Source: Bacteroides sp.
Lineage (GTDB): Bacteria > Bacteroidota > Bacteroidia > Bacteroidales > Bacteroidaceae
Assembly (NCBI RefSeq): GCF_030151085.1
Contig: NZ_JASLER010000056.1
Coordinates: 62,001-126,000, forward strand
Length of the DNA: 64,000 nucleotides
Reading direction: 5' to 3'
Below, one piece after another: positions 55,465 to 64,000 of this stretch. Below the pieces are notes generated by a model. That model ran no database searches, had not been told where the DNA came from, and was given only the letters and a program-made list of their open reading frames with translations. The position numbers were made by a program, and so were the translations under genes. The first letter of the stretch is position 1. Each line of letters begins with the position of its first letter.

Positions 55465-56493
55465 ATGAAGATAAAGAAAACACATACCGCTATCCTCCAA
55501 CGGATGCTCTGCCTGGCACTACTGCCCTTGCTGGCCACCTCGTGCCTGTACGAGCAGCCGCAACTCACCGGAAACGGCGAATTGGGTGTCGACCCTACCG
55601 GGGTGAACGTAAACCTCAACCTTGCGCTCGACTTGAAGATAGATGAAGCAGCCGCCACACGGACGAATACACGTGCCGACGAACCGACAACCGTCTATCG
55701 CCACCGCATCATCGTGGACGCCTATCAGAACCGCCAACTCGCCATGCGGCAGGTCATCTACAAAGACCGTTCGGCAGGTGCCGAAGAGACCTCCGTCAAC
55801 GTCAACATGAAGCTGCATGCCCGCGACTACCGCCTCGTGGTATGGGCAGACTACGTAGAGGCAGGCAGCGAAGCGGACATATACTACAACACCACCACAC
55901 TGGTGCCTGCCATCAATACGGAGCCTTACACGGGCAACGCCGAATACAAGGACGTGCTCTACGCCAGCCGTGAATTGCCGCTGAGCCGCTATCGCAACGA
56001 ATGGGACAAGCAGGAGAATATAAAGATAGACTTAAAGCGTCCCGTGGCACGCTATGAGCTGATAGCCGACGACGTGACTAAATTCCTTAAAAAGATAGCC
56101 GCCGGAGAAGTCAAGGGCAAGAAGTTCACCATCACCGTGCGCTACACCAGCTTCTTCTATACCGGATTCAATGCGCTGGACGAGATAGCCAAGAACGCCC
56201 TGCAATACATCTCTTACAGCCGCAGCATCGTCACTCCCGAAGCGGAGACCAAAGAGGTGAGCATCGCTTTCGACCACGTATTTGTGCCGAGCGACGGAAC
56301 GGGCATCCCCATCGCCGTGGAAGTGACGGACGAAAGCGGAACAGTCGTTGCCCTCACCTACCTGCTGTTGGGGTGCAAGGCGGATGAGAGTTGCATCATC
56401 CGTTCCAACTTCCTCACTGCCGACCCGTCGGGAGGTATCGGTTTCGACCCGGACTACGACGGCAGCATCAAGGATGAAATAGAAGTAGAATAA
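55465..56493 (+). CDS. Fimbrial-type lipoprotein (DUF6562-like, FimB/Mfa2 context)
   Basis: Protein of 342 residues starting MKIKKTHTAIL with a lipoprotein signal ending ATSC. The longer frame to 55375 overlaps the previous gene and was rejected. The body is beta-rich: VNVNMKLHARDYRLVVWADYV and KIDLKRPVARYELIADDV are the two strand-rich segments typical of fimbrial anchor/shaft proteins. It starts 13 bases after the DUF3575 gene and 82 bases before the fimbrillin-like gene, the common order in type V pilus loci. A role as pilus anchor or minor subunit is inferred from family and order. Confidence 0.72.
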   Translation: MKIKKTHTAILQRMLCLALLPLLATSCLYEQPQLTGNGELGVDPTGVNVNLNLALDLKIDEAAATRTNTRADEPTTVYRHRIIVDAYQNRQLAMRQVIYKDRSAGAEETSVNVNMKLHARDYRLVVWADYVEAGSEADIYYNTTTLVPAINTEPYTGNAEYKDVLYASRELPLSRYRNEWDKQENIKIDLKRPVARYELIADDVTKFLKKIAAGEVKGKKFTITVRYTSFFYTGFNALDEIAKNALQYISYSRSIVTPEAETKEVSIAFDHVFVPSDGTGIPIAVEVTDESGTVVALTYLLLGCKADESCIIRSNFLTADPSGGIGFDPDYDGSIKDEIEVE

Positions 56494-56575
56494 TCAACTA
56501 TAAGAAATAGAATCAATCATTAGAAATAGAAGAAGAATCAATCCTAATAATCACTAAATTTAATATTCTAAGATC

Positions 56576-58213
56576 ATGAAGAAAAGTTTGTTAAGCCTAG
56601 CCATGGCACTTTGCATTGGGTTGTTTGCCTCATGCAGTCAAGAAGAAATCATCTCCGACACCGAAAATGGAGAACAAGCAGTAAGCCTATCCGCTCAATT
56701 GCCAGATAACATCTCTACACGTGCGTTGCCCGGAGCAGCCGAAGGACACCAGTTGCGTTGCATCCTTGAGGTATGGGACAAAGCAGAGAATGGAAAACTG
56801 ATTACCCGTATCGAGAAGTTGGGATCGGAAGCCACTGACGGCAAGTTGCAGTTTACTTTCACCGTGCCCAGTGCTACCAATTACCAATGTTTGTTGTGGG
56901 CGGACTTCATTACTACCCCAGCACCCGCTTCGAGAGCAGCCGATGAGCCTGCCACGTACACCGACTTGTTTTATAGCACAACGAGCCTGAAAGCTATTGA
57001 CTTCAATAAAAAAGATGCCAGCCTTTTTAACAACGTTTCCGCCGATGCTTTCTGCGGAGTGGTAGATAAGAACGGTACTACAAGCAGCCTCAGCGTAACC
57101 CTGAAACGCCCGTTCACCAAGGTGACTCTGACGGATAACTCTGATTATCTTGCCAGCTGCACGTCTTTGGCACCAAAGTTCATGGCACCAAGTAAGTACG
57201 ATATTTCTACCGGAAAAGTTGCCGGTTATACGGAGATTGCAGCTACAGGTATTGAACCGAAAGACAAGACGCTGTTCTCTACTTTCATCTTCGCTTCAGC
57301 AGACAAGGCAAAACTGGATAAGGACATCGAAATCGTATTTACCAAGAAAGATGGCGGCACTGAAACAAAAACCATCAAGGCTGGTCAAATCTCTTTAGAT
57401 AGCAATGTAGAAAATAATGCGGAAGCTAACTTCTCGGCAGACAATAACGTTACAGTGGATGTGGATATTAATGATAAATACCCGGATCCAAGTGCTATGG
57501 CAGTCGGACAATATTATTACAGTGACGGAACTTGGTCCTCGGCATATAATGCAAGCAAAACAGCCATCGGAATCATCTTCCATGTAGGTGCTGGCGAAGG
57601 CGACGATATTGCAAAATATGGAGACAAAGCTGCTGAAGGAAGTACAATCAAAGGTTATGTAATGGCACTAAAAAGTGTAGGAAATGGTCGCAATACACAG
57701 TTTTCATCACTCACAGACTTCACTAATCTTCCCGCCGGAGATGGCAGCCTCACTGCTTTCAACGGATATGCCAACATGCAAGGCATCAGCGGCAGCACAG
57801 GCTTTGAAGCAGCAAATTACCCTTCTATTGAAGCCATTAATGACATGACTGACGCTCCCGCCACAGGCACAAGCGGTTGGTATCTTCCATCTTATGCCCA
57901 AATATTACAACCACTCGGAATGTATTATGGTTTTGGAGAAGATATTGCAATAGACGAAACGTTTAAAGCAACGGTAGATGCAGCTATCACAGCAACCATC
58001 GGAGATGCATTTACGGCAGATGAGACCAATCAGAACTATCTGACTTCTACACTTGCTGTAGATAAAGCGAACTTGATGGCTCCTCAAATGAAATATACTG
58101 CGGATGCAAATCCACTATACTCTCTTGCTAAGGCAACTCCAGCAACCAATAAAATCGTAAAAGGCTGGGTGCGCCCCGTCCTCACCATCTTCGAGGTTCC
58201 GGCAGCCAAGTAG
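56576..58213 (+). CDS. Fimbrillin-like lipoprotein with Lcl-type C-terminal domain
   Basis: Protein of 545 residues with lipoprotein signal MKKSLLSLAMALCIGLFASC. The N-terminal half resembles the upstream fimbrial lipoprotein (YQCLLWADF, SVTLKRPFTKVTLTDN) and has Arg sites (STRALPG, ASRAADEP) where type V pilins are cut by Arg-protease after lipoprotein transport. The C-terminal half (about 300-540) has AVGQYYYSDGTWSS, IGIIFHVG and GTSGWYLPSYAQIL. These are hallmarks of the Lcl/DUF1566 domain found in surface lectins and adhesins. It is a likely tip or shaft adhesin. Its base composition is closer to the chromosome average than that of the flanking lyase genes. Confidence 0.78.
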   Translation: MKKSLLSLAMALCIGLFASCSQEEIISDTENGEQAVSLSAQLPDNISTRALPGAAEGHQLRCILEVWDKAENGKLITRIEKLGSEATDGKLQFTFTVPSATNYQCLLWADFITTPAPASRAADEPATYTDLFYSTTSLKAIDFNKKDASLFNNVSADAFCGVVDKNGTTSSLSVTLKRPFTKVTLTDNSDYLASCTSLAPKFMAPSKYDISTGKVAGYTEIAATGIEPKDKTLFSTFIFASADKAKLDKDIEIVFTKKDGGTETKTIKAGQISLDSNVENNAEANFSADNNVTVDVDINDKYPDPSAMAVGQYYYSDGTWSSAYNASKTAIGIIFHVGAGEGDDIAKYGDKAAEGSTIKGYVMALKSVGNGRNTQFSSLTDFTNLPAGDGSLTAFNGYANMQGISGSTGFEAANYPSIEAINDMTDAPATGTSGWYLPSYAQILQPLGMYYGFGEDIAIDETFKATVDAAITATIGDAFTADETNQNYLTSTLAVDKANLMAPQMKYTADANPLYSLAKATPATNKIVKGWVRPVLTIFEVPAAK

Positions 58214-58352
58214 TAACGCCCCCCAATTCGACCTTACATCAACCCCAAGAAAGGCAAAGCTCCCCCATTGCCTTGCCTTTCTTTTCAGTCCATTTGTAAA
58301 CAAACGATACCCGGCCTTCCCCCTGCCCACAAGCATCGCTGGCGGCATCGGT

Positions 58353-58430
58353 ATCAAACCCGTGCTTTGACGACATCAAACCCGTACTTTGTCAACGACA
58401 AACCCGTACTTTGACGGCATCAAACCCTAC
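58353..58430. repeat. Four direct repeats, 22-nt period, before the HU-like gene
   Basis: The core AAACCC recurs at 58356, 58378, 58400 and 58422, exactly 22 bases apart, within units close to ATCAAACCCGTACTTTGACG. The last unit is partial. There are no spacers, so this is not a CRISPR. It ends 41 bases before the HU-like start codon and could be an operator array. Confidence 0.75.
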
Positions 58431-58471
58431 ATCTCCGAAATGCGCTATTGCAGAACTAAATAATTATTACT

Positions 58472-58948
58472 ATGGCTTATTTCAAACCAACCAAAATGAA
58501 GTCCACCGGGAAATTCTACCCGACGGCCGTACTCGTGGACAAACCCATGGAGATAGACGAACTGGCAGAACAAATTGCCGAAATATCAACCGTCAGCAAA
58601 GCTGACATCGTAGCAGTGCTCGCCTCGCTGCCCACCGTCATGTCCAGAGGCATGAACAGCGGACGCAGCGTGCATCTGCAAGACTTGGGATTCTTTCGAT
58701 ACACCATCGACGCACGCAAAGGCGGACGCGATACGGAAAAAGAAGTAGTACCCGATGACGTGGAACGCACCCGTGTGCGGTTCACCCCGGAGACCCACTT
58801 CGCCACCGGACGAACCGCCACACGTGCCCTCTCGCCCGCTTCTGTACGCTGGGTGAAATGGAATGGCGCAATCGTAGACGAAAGTGGAACCACCGAAGGC
58901 GGCGGAACCGGGGGAAGCGGAGACGAAAACGACAATCCGTTAGGATAA
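58472..58948 (+). CDS. HU-like DNA-binding protein
   Basis: Protein of 158 residues of the HU/IHF-like group common in Bacteroidetes. MEIDELAEQIAEISTVSKADIVAVLASLPTVM forms the helical dimerisation part. GRSVHLQDLGFFRYTIDARKGG leads to the DNA-binding arm. The tail (from about 140) is Gly/Ser/Glu-rich (GGGTGGSGDENDN). It bends DNA as a dimer. A nucleoid-type protein between pilus-like and lyase genes of a PUL is uncommon. It may control the cassette through the 22-nt repeats just upstream (inference). Confidence 0.88.
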   Translation: MAYFKPTKMKSTGKFYPTAVLVDKPMEIDELAEQIAEISTVSKADIVAVLASLPTVMSRGMNSGRSVHLQDLGFFRYTIDARKGGRDTEKEVVPDDVERTRVRFTPETHFATGRTATRALSPASVRWVKWNGAIVDESGTTEGGGTGGSGDENDNPLG

Positions 58949-59041
58949 GCACACTCTTGGTACTTTTCAGGCATGGATTACTCCGTGCCTGAAATCTTAT
59001 CACATCCAATTCATCAAATTCATCCAAAAATAACCCAACCC

Positions 59042-61603
59042 ATGAAACTCTTTTATCTGCTCATAGGCCTGTTTTTCCTGCTCTCACACAGCGGTTGCTC
59101 CTCCGACACCCTCGAAGAACCGCTACCCGGCGAAAGCGGAAGTACCACAAACACGGATGTCTATCACGACTATATCCGTCAACACCCCTATCCGAAAGCG
59201 GATAATGAACTGTTTCTGAACCCTCCCCCCCTCATCGTGCCCGAATGTATGAGGGAAGCCAAAGACCTGCTTCAGTTTGCCCTCTCGCGCAGCGCCGACT
59301 TCAAGCCCGAAGAAACCGTGACCTCCAAAGCCGTAAGCTGGTCCATGTACAACCCCCACCGCACGCTGGAGAACGGCACCTGGTACTGGCGTTTCCGCTC
59401 CCTCACAGCCGACGGCACCCCGCAACCCTGGAGCGAAACCTACCATTTCATCATCACCGACGACCTCCCCAAATTCGTCACCCCCGCCGCCGAAGTCCTC
59501 TTCGACAACCTCCCCGTGGGTCATCCGCGCCTCTACTGCTTCCTCGACAGCAAAGCCGAAGAAGCCCGCGCCAACCTATCCAAACATCCGGAGTACAAAG
59601 CACTGAAATCACGTGCCACCACAGCCCTCCGGCAAGACTTCACCGACATCGCCTCCTTCTACCAAGACAAGGAAAGCGCCATCAACCTGGACAACTACGT
59701 CAACTACCTGTTCCAAGCCTATTATCTGACACAAGAAGAGACCTATTCGGACAAGATGCTGGAGATACTCCGCCAACTGGTGTCACGTCCGCCCACCGAG
59801 CAGGAGTTGTTTGCCTCCAACTTCATCTCGTCCCACATCGCCACTGCCTACCTCCGCATCTACGACACCCTCTACGACCAACTTACGGCAGCAGAGCGTA
59901 CAGCCACGGAAGAACTGCTGATGGCCATTTCGCGCCGATACTACAAGGCATACGTCGGTTCGCAGGAGAACAACCTATACGACAGCCACTTCTGGCAGCA
60001 GACCATGCGTACCTTCTTCCAGACCGCCTACATGCTGTACGACAAAGCGCCCTACGCCACCGAGATACGCACCATCCTGGAATATTACTACGAAATATGG
60101 ACGGCACGCGCCCCCGGTTCGGGCTACAACCGCGACGGCGTGTGGCACAACAGCGTCACCTACTTCAACACCAACGTAGAGACCCTCTCCTATATGCCGT
60201 CGCTCCTCTCCCACCTCACCCGTGCCGACTTTCTGCAACACCCGTGGTACAAAGCCGCCGGACGAGCCATGACCTATACCTGGCCCGTGGGTTCGCGCAA
60301 CTGTGGCTTCGGCGACGGCAACGAAGACCCGGCCCCCCCCTATCGGCTACGCATCGCCTTTGCCGATTTCATTGCCCGCAACCTCAACGACAACTACGCC
60401 CGGTGGTATGCCGGACAATGCGTCACCGAACTCAGACAAGACTTCCTGTTAAGATTAGACCGCATCGTAAATGCCTACACCTACGACACTGAACAGCCGC
60501 AAGACATCGACCGGATGATTTGGTATAAAGATGCCGGAGAGGCGGTGATGCACTCCGACCTAACGCACATCGACCGCAACCTCTCGCTGGCCTTCCGTTC
60601 CAGCCGGTACGGTTGCAGCCAGCACACCTTTGCCAATCAGAATGCCTTCAACTTGCTTTACAAAGGCGTGGATGTGTTTCATAACACCGGCTATTACCTG
60701 AAATATGCCTCGCCCCATCACATCATGTCCTACCGCCACACCCGTGCGCACAACACCATCCTGGTGAACGGCATCGGACAAAGCTTCACCCCCGAAGCCT
60801 ACGGAAATATCCTGCGGGGCATCAGTGGAGACCATATCAGCTATTGCCTGGGCGACGCCTCCGGAGCCTATCGCGACACCTGCGACCTCAAAGACTGGCT
60901 CGGAAACTTTGCCGAGGCAGGCATCACGCAGACTCCCGACAACGGCTTCGGCGCTACACCGCTCACCAAATACCTGCGCCACGTGTGGATGTTGCACCCC
61001 GACATCATCGTCATCTACGATGAACTGGAAGCCTCCGAGCCCGTGCGCTGGGACTGGCTGCTGCATAGCCCGACCGCTTTCTACATAGAATCGGACGGCT
61101 TCACCCTCAGCACAGTCAATAAGGAAAAAGGATTTACCATGCAGGCCCGCCTGTTCAGTGGAAAAGACTTCCGGACTTCGCAGACCGACCAATTCGTCGT
61201 TCCGCCCACCGACGTCCCCAATCCCGCCTATCCCAACCAGTGGCACCTGAACGCCACCGTCAAGGACAGCCGGGCAAACAGATTCCTGTTCATTATGCAA
61301 GTCTACGATCAGGGCAAAAGCCCTACGCCCGTCCACAACGACGGCAACAACTTCAATATCGGAGACTGGCAGATCCAAGCGGAACTGAATCCGGACTATC
61401 AGCCCTCGGTCACCATCACCCACAGCACGGACCCGGTTGTGTTCAGCTATGGCAACGGAGATGTGACCCTGCCCGGCAAGGAAGTCTACCGCCGAAAACA
61501 TCCCTTCTCCTCCGTCCTGTACGACGAATACCGGGGAGTGCCGCAACTCCGGGAAGATACGGACTTCCTGCCCAAACATACGCGAGCCGTGGGAGGCGAG
61601 TGA
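59042..61603 (+). CDS. Heparinase II/III-like polysaccharide lyase (DUF4962 type, second copy)
   Basis: Lipoprotein of 853 residues starting MKLFYLLIGLFFLLSHSGC; the frame open to 58973 adds 23 residues before the signal and was rejected. The order of parts matches the lyase at 51822: YNPHRTLENGTWYWRFRSL, the toroid with NLYDSHFWQQTMRTF and GVWHNSVTYFNTN (near 366-378), then YRHTRAHNTILVNGIG (His near 572). Beta-elimination of uronic-acid glycans is expected. Being lipidated while the paralogue has an ordinary signal suggests one acts at the surface and the other in the periplasm (inference). The gene is strikingly G/C-rich with C-ending codons. Confidence 0.87.
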   Translation: MKLFYLLIGLFFLLSHSGCSSDTLEEPLPGESGSTTNTDVYHDYIRQHPYPKADNELFLNPPPLIVPECMREAKDLLQFALSRSADFKPEETVTSKAVSWSMYNPHRTLENGTWYWRFRSLTADGTPQPWSETYHFIITDDLPKFVTPAAEVLFDNLPVGHPRLYCFLDSKAEEARANLSKHPEYKALKSRATTALRQDFTDIASFYQDKESAINLDNYVNYLFQAYYLTQEETYSDKMLEILRQLVSRPPTEQELFASNFISSHIATAYLRIYDTLYDQLTAAERTATEELLMAISRRYYKAYVGSQENNLYDSHFWQQTMRTFFQTAYMLYDKAPYATEIRTILEYYYEIWTARAPGSGYNRDGVWHNSVTYFNTNVETLSYMPSLLSHLTRADFLQHPWYKAAGRAMTYTWPVGSRNCGFGDGNEDPAPPYRLRIAFADFIARNLNDNYARWYAGQCVTELRQDFLLRLDRIVNAYTYDTEQPQDIDRMIWYKDAGEAVMHSDLTHIDRNLSLAFRSSRYGCSQHTFANQNAFNLLYKGVDVFHNTGYYLKYASPHHIMSYRHTRAHNTILVNGIGQSFTPEAYGNILRGISGDHISYCLGDASGAYRDTCDLKDWLGNFAEAGITQTPDNGFGATPLTKYLRHVWMLHPDIIVIYDELEASEPVRWDWLLHSPTAFYIESDGFTLSTVNKEKGFTMQARLFSGKDFRTSQTDQFVVPPTDVPNPAYPNQWHLNATVKDSRANRFLFIMQVYDQGKSPTPVHNDGNNFNIGDWQIQAELNPDYQPSVTITHSTDPVVFSYGNGDVTLPGKEVYRRKHPFSSVLYDEYRGVPQLREDTDFLPKHTRAVGGE

Positions 61604-61669
61604 TGCAACGCACTTCTTCCCTACATTATATATAAGGAGAACATATATTAATAATAAAAGATAAACACC

Positions 61670-64000
61670 ATGAGAAAGAACTATTTGTACCTCTTAATCA
61701 TCTGCCTTCTCTGCCCCTGCCTACAACTCACCGCAGTGGCACAAGAGAAGATTTTCGCCAACTACTTCGACATCCCCGTCGGCAGTCCGGCAGGAACCGA
61801 AGTCACCGGACGCATCCATCTGGAGAGAAACAAGGATGTGCACACCCGCCCCATCCCCAAAGGCTACCGCTTTGAAATCGTGAAGCAGGCAGCAGACAAC
61901 CTCTTCAGCATCGACACCCGCTACGACTTGTCAAAACGCATCATGGGCGTACTCACCGTGAGTGAAGGACAAACCACCGGCGACCAGCCCTCCACTTACC
62001 GCATGACCGTAGCCTTAAAAGACGGAAACAAGCTGATAGAGAAGTTCAACATCCAAGTAAAGATTGTAAAGGAAACGCTCTGGTCGATGTTCAACGAACG
62101 CTATACCCCCACCGTCATCAACAACCAGCGTATGTACGGCAAGGTCAAACCTACCGACGAACAGATAGCCTCCACCCTGATTGAACTGAAACGTAACAAC
62201 GGACGGTTTGAGGGAGAAAAATGTTACACCACCCGTCCGCAGGATTACAGCGGTCCCGTCTCCCAAGACGACCACTGGCAAGGCGGCACCATCGACTACG
62301 ACTGGCTGAAAGTGGCCGACCGTATAGGTGGATTGGGCTATGCCTACGCCACTTCCAAAGTATATGGCCCGCAAGGGTCACCCCAGAAACGGGAGGAACT
62401 GAGAAATGCCCTCTACCAAGCAATCCTCGCCTACACCAAGTCCGTCCCCGTGGAGGGCACCGACATCGAGATAGACGGCAAGCCCATCGGCAACTGTACC
62501 GGCGACGGCTTCAGCCTATTGTCCTCACACAAGTTGGCGGGCCATCAGATAGCTACCCACCAATGGACCATGACCGACCCGCTGGTAGTACCCGTCCTCC
62601 ACTTGATGCCCGACCTGCTGAAAGGCATGCAACAAGGAGATGAAACCTGCCTGCAAGTACACGATGCGCTGATACGCTATTTCCAGGTATTCACCTCCAT
62701 CATTCAGAGCCGCCGTGCCATCGACAACCCGAAGGAACGCTGGGGAGAGATACAAGACACGCTCTACTCGGCAGGCGCATGGGCAGATGCCAACTTGGGA
62801 CACCGCTCGCGCACCATGCTCGCCATGCCCATCATCTGGGCGGACTACAACCGCCCGATGACCTACGTGCAATATTGGTACAGCGATTTCTATCAGGACA
62901 AGCCCTACAAAGGATTCAGCTTCTCACCCGGATGGAGCCCCAACGGTGTGGCAGCAGACGTGGCGCATTGGATGACCAAATACAACGTCCCCGCTCACAA
63001 ATACATCCAGTCGGGCTTCCAGCCGGACGGCACCATCTCACACCACACCGGAAACGGCACCGATGCCGCCATGGTATCTTACGGCTTTGAGTGGCTGACG
63101 GATTGCAACGCAGGGTATCAATACTTCAAGAACACCCCCTACGAGATACCGGGCAAATACCTGCAATTCCAGCTGGACCGCCTGCTACACGTCTATCCCA
63201 AACTCTTCTACAAGCAGCACATGGACTTCATCGTTGCCGGGCGCGCATTCTTGGAAGATCCGCAGAAGTTCGTGAAAAGAACCTACCCCAGAGCCGTGAA
63301 CGACCTGTTGAAAGCCATCAGCAAGAAGGCACAAATAGAAGGCGTGGAAGAACTGAAAGGTACTTTGAAGCTATTGAAAGCCAACACCTACGAATACTCC
63401 GGCACCGATGCCTACTGGGTGAACGAATACTTGGTACACCGCCGGGGTGCAAACGAAACACCCTTTTTCAGTTCGCTGAAGCTGAAATCGGAACGCACCG
63501 TGGGCGCCGAAGACTTTGACAAGAAGATACGCCGCTCATGGCATGCAGGATATGGCATCCTGCAACTGAAAGTAAGAGGAGACGAATATTCCGACAAGGT
63601 ATTGAAGAGCTTTGACTGGCATGCCCTGCCGGGACTGACCGAGGAGTGGCGCACCGACCCGCTTCCGGTGAAAGGCGGAGCACAGGCTTCTCTGCCGGGA
63701 CTTAACAAGATAGCCGGGGTGCTGGCGGACGGCACAGCAGGTATGGGTATCTATCATCATCTGCCCAAAGAGAAATACAGCTCTGCCACCGCATACAAGT
63801 CTTACCACTTCATCAATGACAAGATTATAGCCCAAGGCAGTGGCATTGCCCGCAAGCGTCCGGGGCAGCAGGCAGGGATAGCTACCTTTATCGACCAGTC
63901 GGTATTCAACGGACCGCTGACTTGGTGCGTAAACGGAAAGGTACAAGAAGTGGCTCCCGAAGAGTCGGTCAACCTTGCCGAAAGCATCGAGGGCATTTGC
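61670..64000 (+). CDS. Polysaccharide lyase, PL8/PL29-like, truncated by window end
   Basis: Open frame of 777 codons running off the window without a stop. It has a signal peptide (MRKNYLYLLIICLLC...TAVAQ). The first 120 residues are beta-rich. The alpha-toroid follows with NNQRMYGKVKPTDEQIASTL and SAGAWADANLGHRSRTML. The stretch FQPDGTISHHTGNGTD (about 449-464) followed by AMVSYGFEW has the His/Tyr layout of PL8-superfamily active sites, with GTDAYWVNEYLVHRR after it. Chondroitinase ABC-like PL8 or the PL29 family of the Bacteroides chondroitin locus are the best candidates; the choice is open. It starts 67 bases after the preceding lyase and belongs to PUL 2. Confidence 0.72.
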   Translation, partial: MRKNYLYLLIICLLCPCLQLTAVAQEKIFANYFDIPVGSPAGTEVTGRIHLERNKDVHTRPIPKGYRFEIVKQAADNLFSIDTRYDLSKRIMGVLTVSEGQTTGDQPSTYRMTVALKDGNKLIEKFNIQVKIVKETLWSMFNERYTPTVINNQRMYGKVKPTDEQIASTLIELKRNNGRFEGEKCYTTRPQDYSGPVSQDDHWQGGTIDYDWLKVADRIGGLGYAYATSKVYGPQGSPQKREELRNALYQAILAYTKSVPVEGTDIEIDGKPIGNCTGDGFSLLSSHKLAGHQIATHQWTMTDPLVVPVLHLMPDLLKGMQQGDETCLQVHDALIRYFQVFTSIIQSRRAIDNPKERWGEIQDTLYSAGAWADANLGHRSRTMLAMPIIWADYNRPMTYVQYWYSDFYQDKPYKGFSFSPGWSPNGVAADVAHWMTKYNVPAHKYIQSGFQPDGTISHHTGNGTDAAMVSYGFEWLTDCNAGYQYFKNTPYEIPGKYLQFQLDRLLHVYPKLFYKQHMDFIVAGRAFLEDPQKFVKRTYPRAVNDLLKAISKKAQIEGVEELKGTLKLLKANTYEYSGTDAYWVNEYLVHRRGANETPFFSSLKLKSERTVGAEDFDKKIRRSWHAGYGILQLKVRGDEYSDKVLKSFDWHALPGLTEEWRTDPLPVKGGAQASLPGLNKIAGVLADGTAGMGIYHHLPKEKYSSATAYKSYHFINDKIIAQGSGIARKRPGQQAGIATFIDQSVFNGPLTWCVNGKVQEVAPEESVNLAESIEGIC

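Noticed and set aside
58353..58430. CRISPR-like array
   Set aside because: Units are contiguous with no spacers and no cas genes are near.
59245..60492. 415-codon open frame overlapping the second heparinase-like gene
   Set aside because: It is a frame-shifted shadow of the G/C-rich lyase gene, full of Arg/Pro/His runs and without a recognisable start, signal or motif.
1..64000. tRNA, rRNA, prophage or conjugative transfer genes
   Set aside because: None was recognised on either strand; topB and the YhcG-type gene are not accompanied by mobilisation genes.

Overview
The window is a Bacteroides-type chromosome segment (Bacteroidales, gut commensal style). The evidence is two SusC/SusD polysaccharide-utilisation loci (PULs), a hybrid two-component regulator, many Cys-anchored lipoproteins, serine-type sulfatases, and several promoters with the Bacteroides -7 box TAnnTTTG in place of a sigma70 -10. 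The species cannot be fixed from the sequence alone. No rRNA, tRNA or CRISPR array was seen.

Layout. 0-2 kb: an LruC-domain lipoprotein. 2.5-8.9 kb (minus strand): a branched-chain amino acid operon read ilvD, ilvB, ilvN, acyl-ACP thioesterase, ilvC. A well-formed leader-peptide attenuator (8.63-8.84 kb) precedes it. ilvB is broken by a 65-bp duplication that contains an inverted copy of the adjacent sequence. 9.0-28.1 kb (minus strand), with a divergent gene to 30.5 kb: PUL 1, made of GH2, GH105, GH29 fucosidase, hybrid two-component sensor, sulfatase, SusD, SusC, a GH105-heparinase-like fusion, and a divergent PL8 chondroitin AC-type lyase. 30.6-34.1 kb: SlyD-like isomerase, cysteine desulfidase-type enzyme, DUF4925-type lipoprotein. 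34.2-35.6 kb: a long gene-free stretch holding a probable 163-bp MITE, a 22-nt-period repeat array and a rod-shaped RNA that looks like 6S RNA. 35.7-43.5 kb: a small Cys-rich protein and housekeeping genes (aroC, YhcG-type nuclease, M20 peptidase, anmK, Nudix, topB). 43.7-64 kb (plus strand): PUL 2, with sulfatase, SusC, SusD, sulfatase, two paralogous heparinase II/III-like lyases, and a last lyase cut by the window end. Between the two paralogous lyases lies a pilus-like cassette (Lys-rich DUF3575 lipoprotein, DUF6562-like lipoprotein, fimbrillin with Lcl-like C-terminus, HU-like protein).

How it fits together. PUL 1 combines a PL8 lyase, whose catalytic residues match chondroitinase AC in identity and spacing, with two unsaturated-uronyl hydrolases, a sulfatase, a fucosidase and a beta-glycosidase. 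This is what would be needed for a fucosylated, sulfated, uronic-acid-containing glycan. PUL 2 has three lyases and two sulfatases, so it probably also targets a sulfated glycosaminoglycan-like polymer, with a surface-adhesion cassette built in. All three sulfatases are serine type and need an anaerobic sulfatase-maturating enzyme that is not encoded here.

The most notable non-coding signals are the ilv attenuator, the template-switch-like lesion in ilvB, the 6S-like RNA, the MITE, and two unrelated four-copy arrays that both have exact 22-nt spacing.
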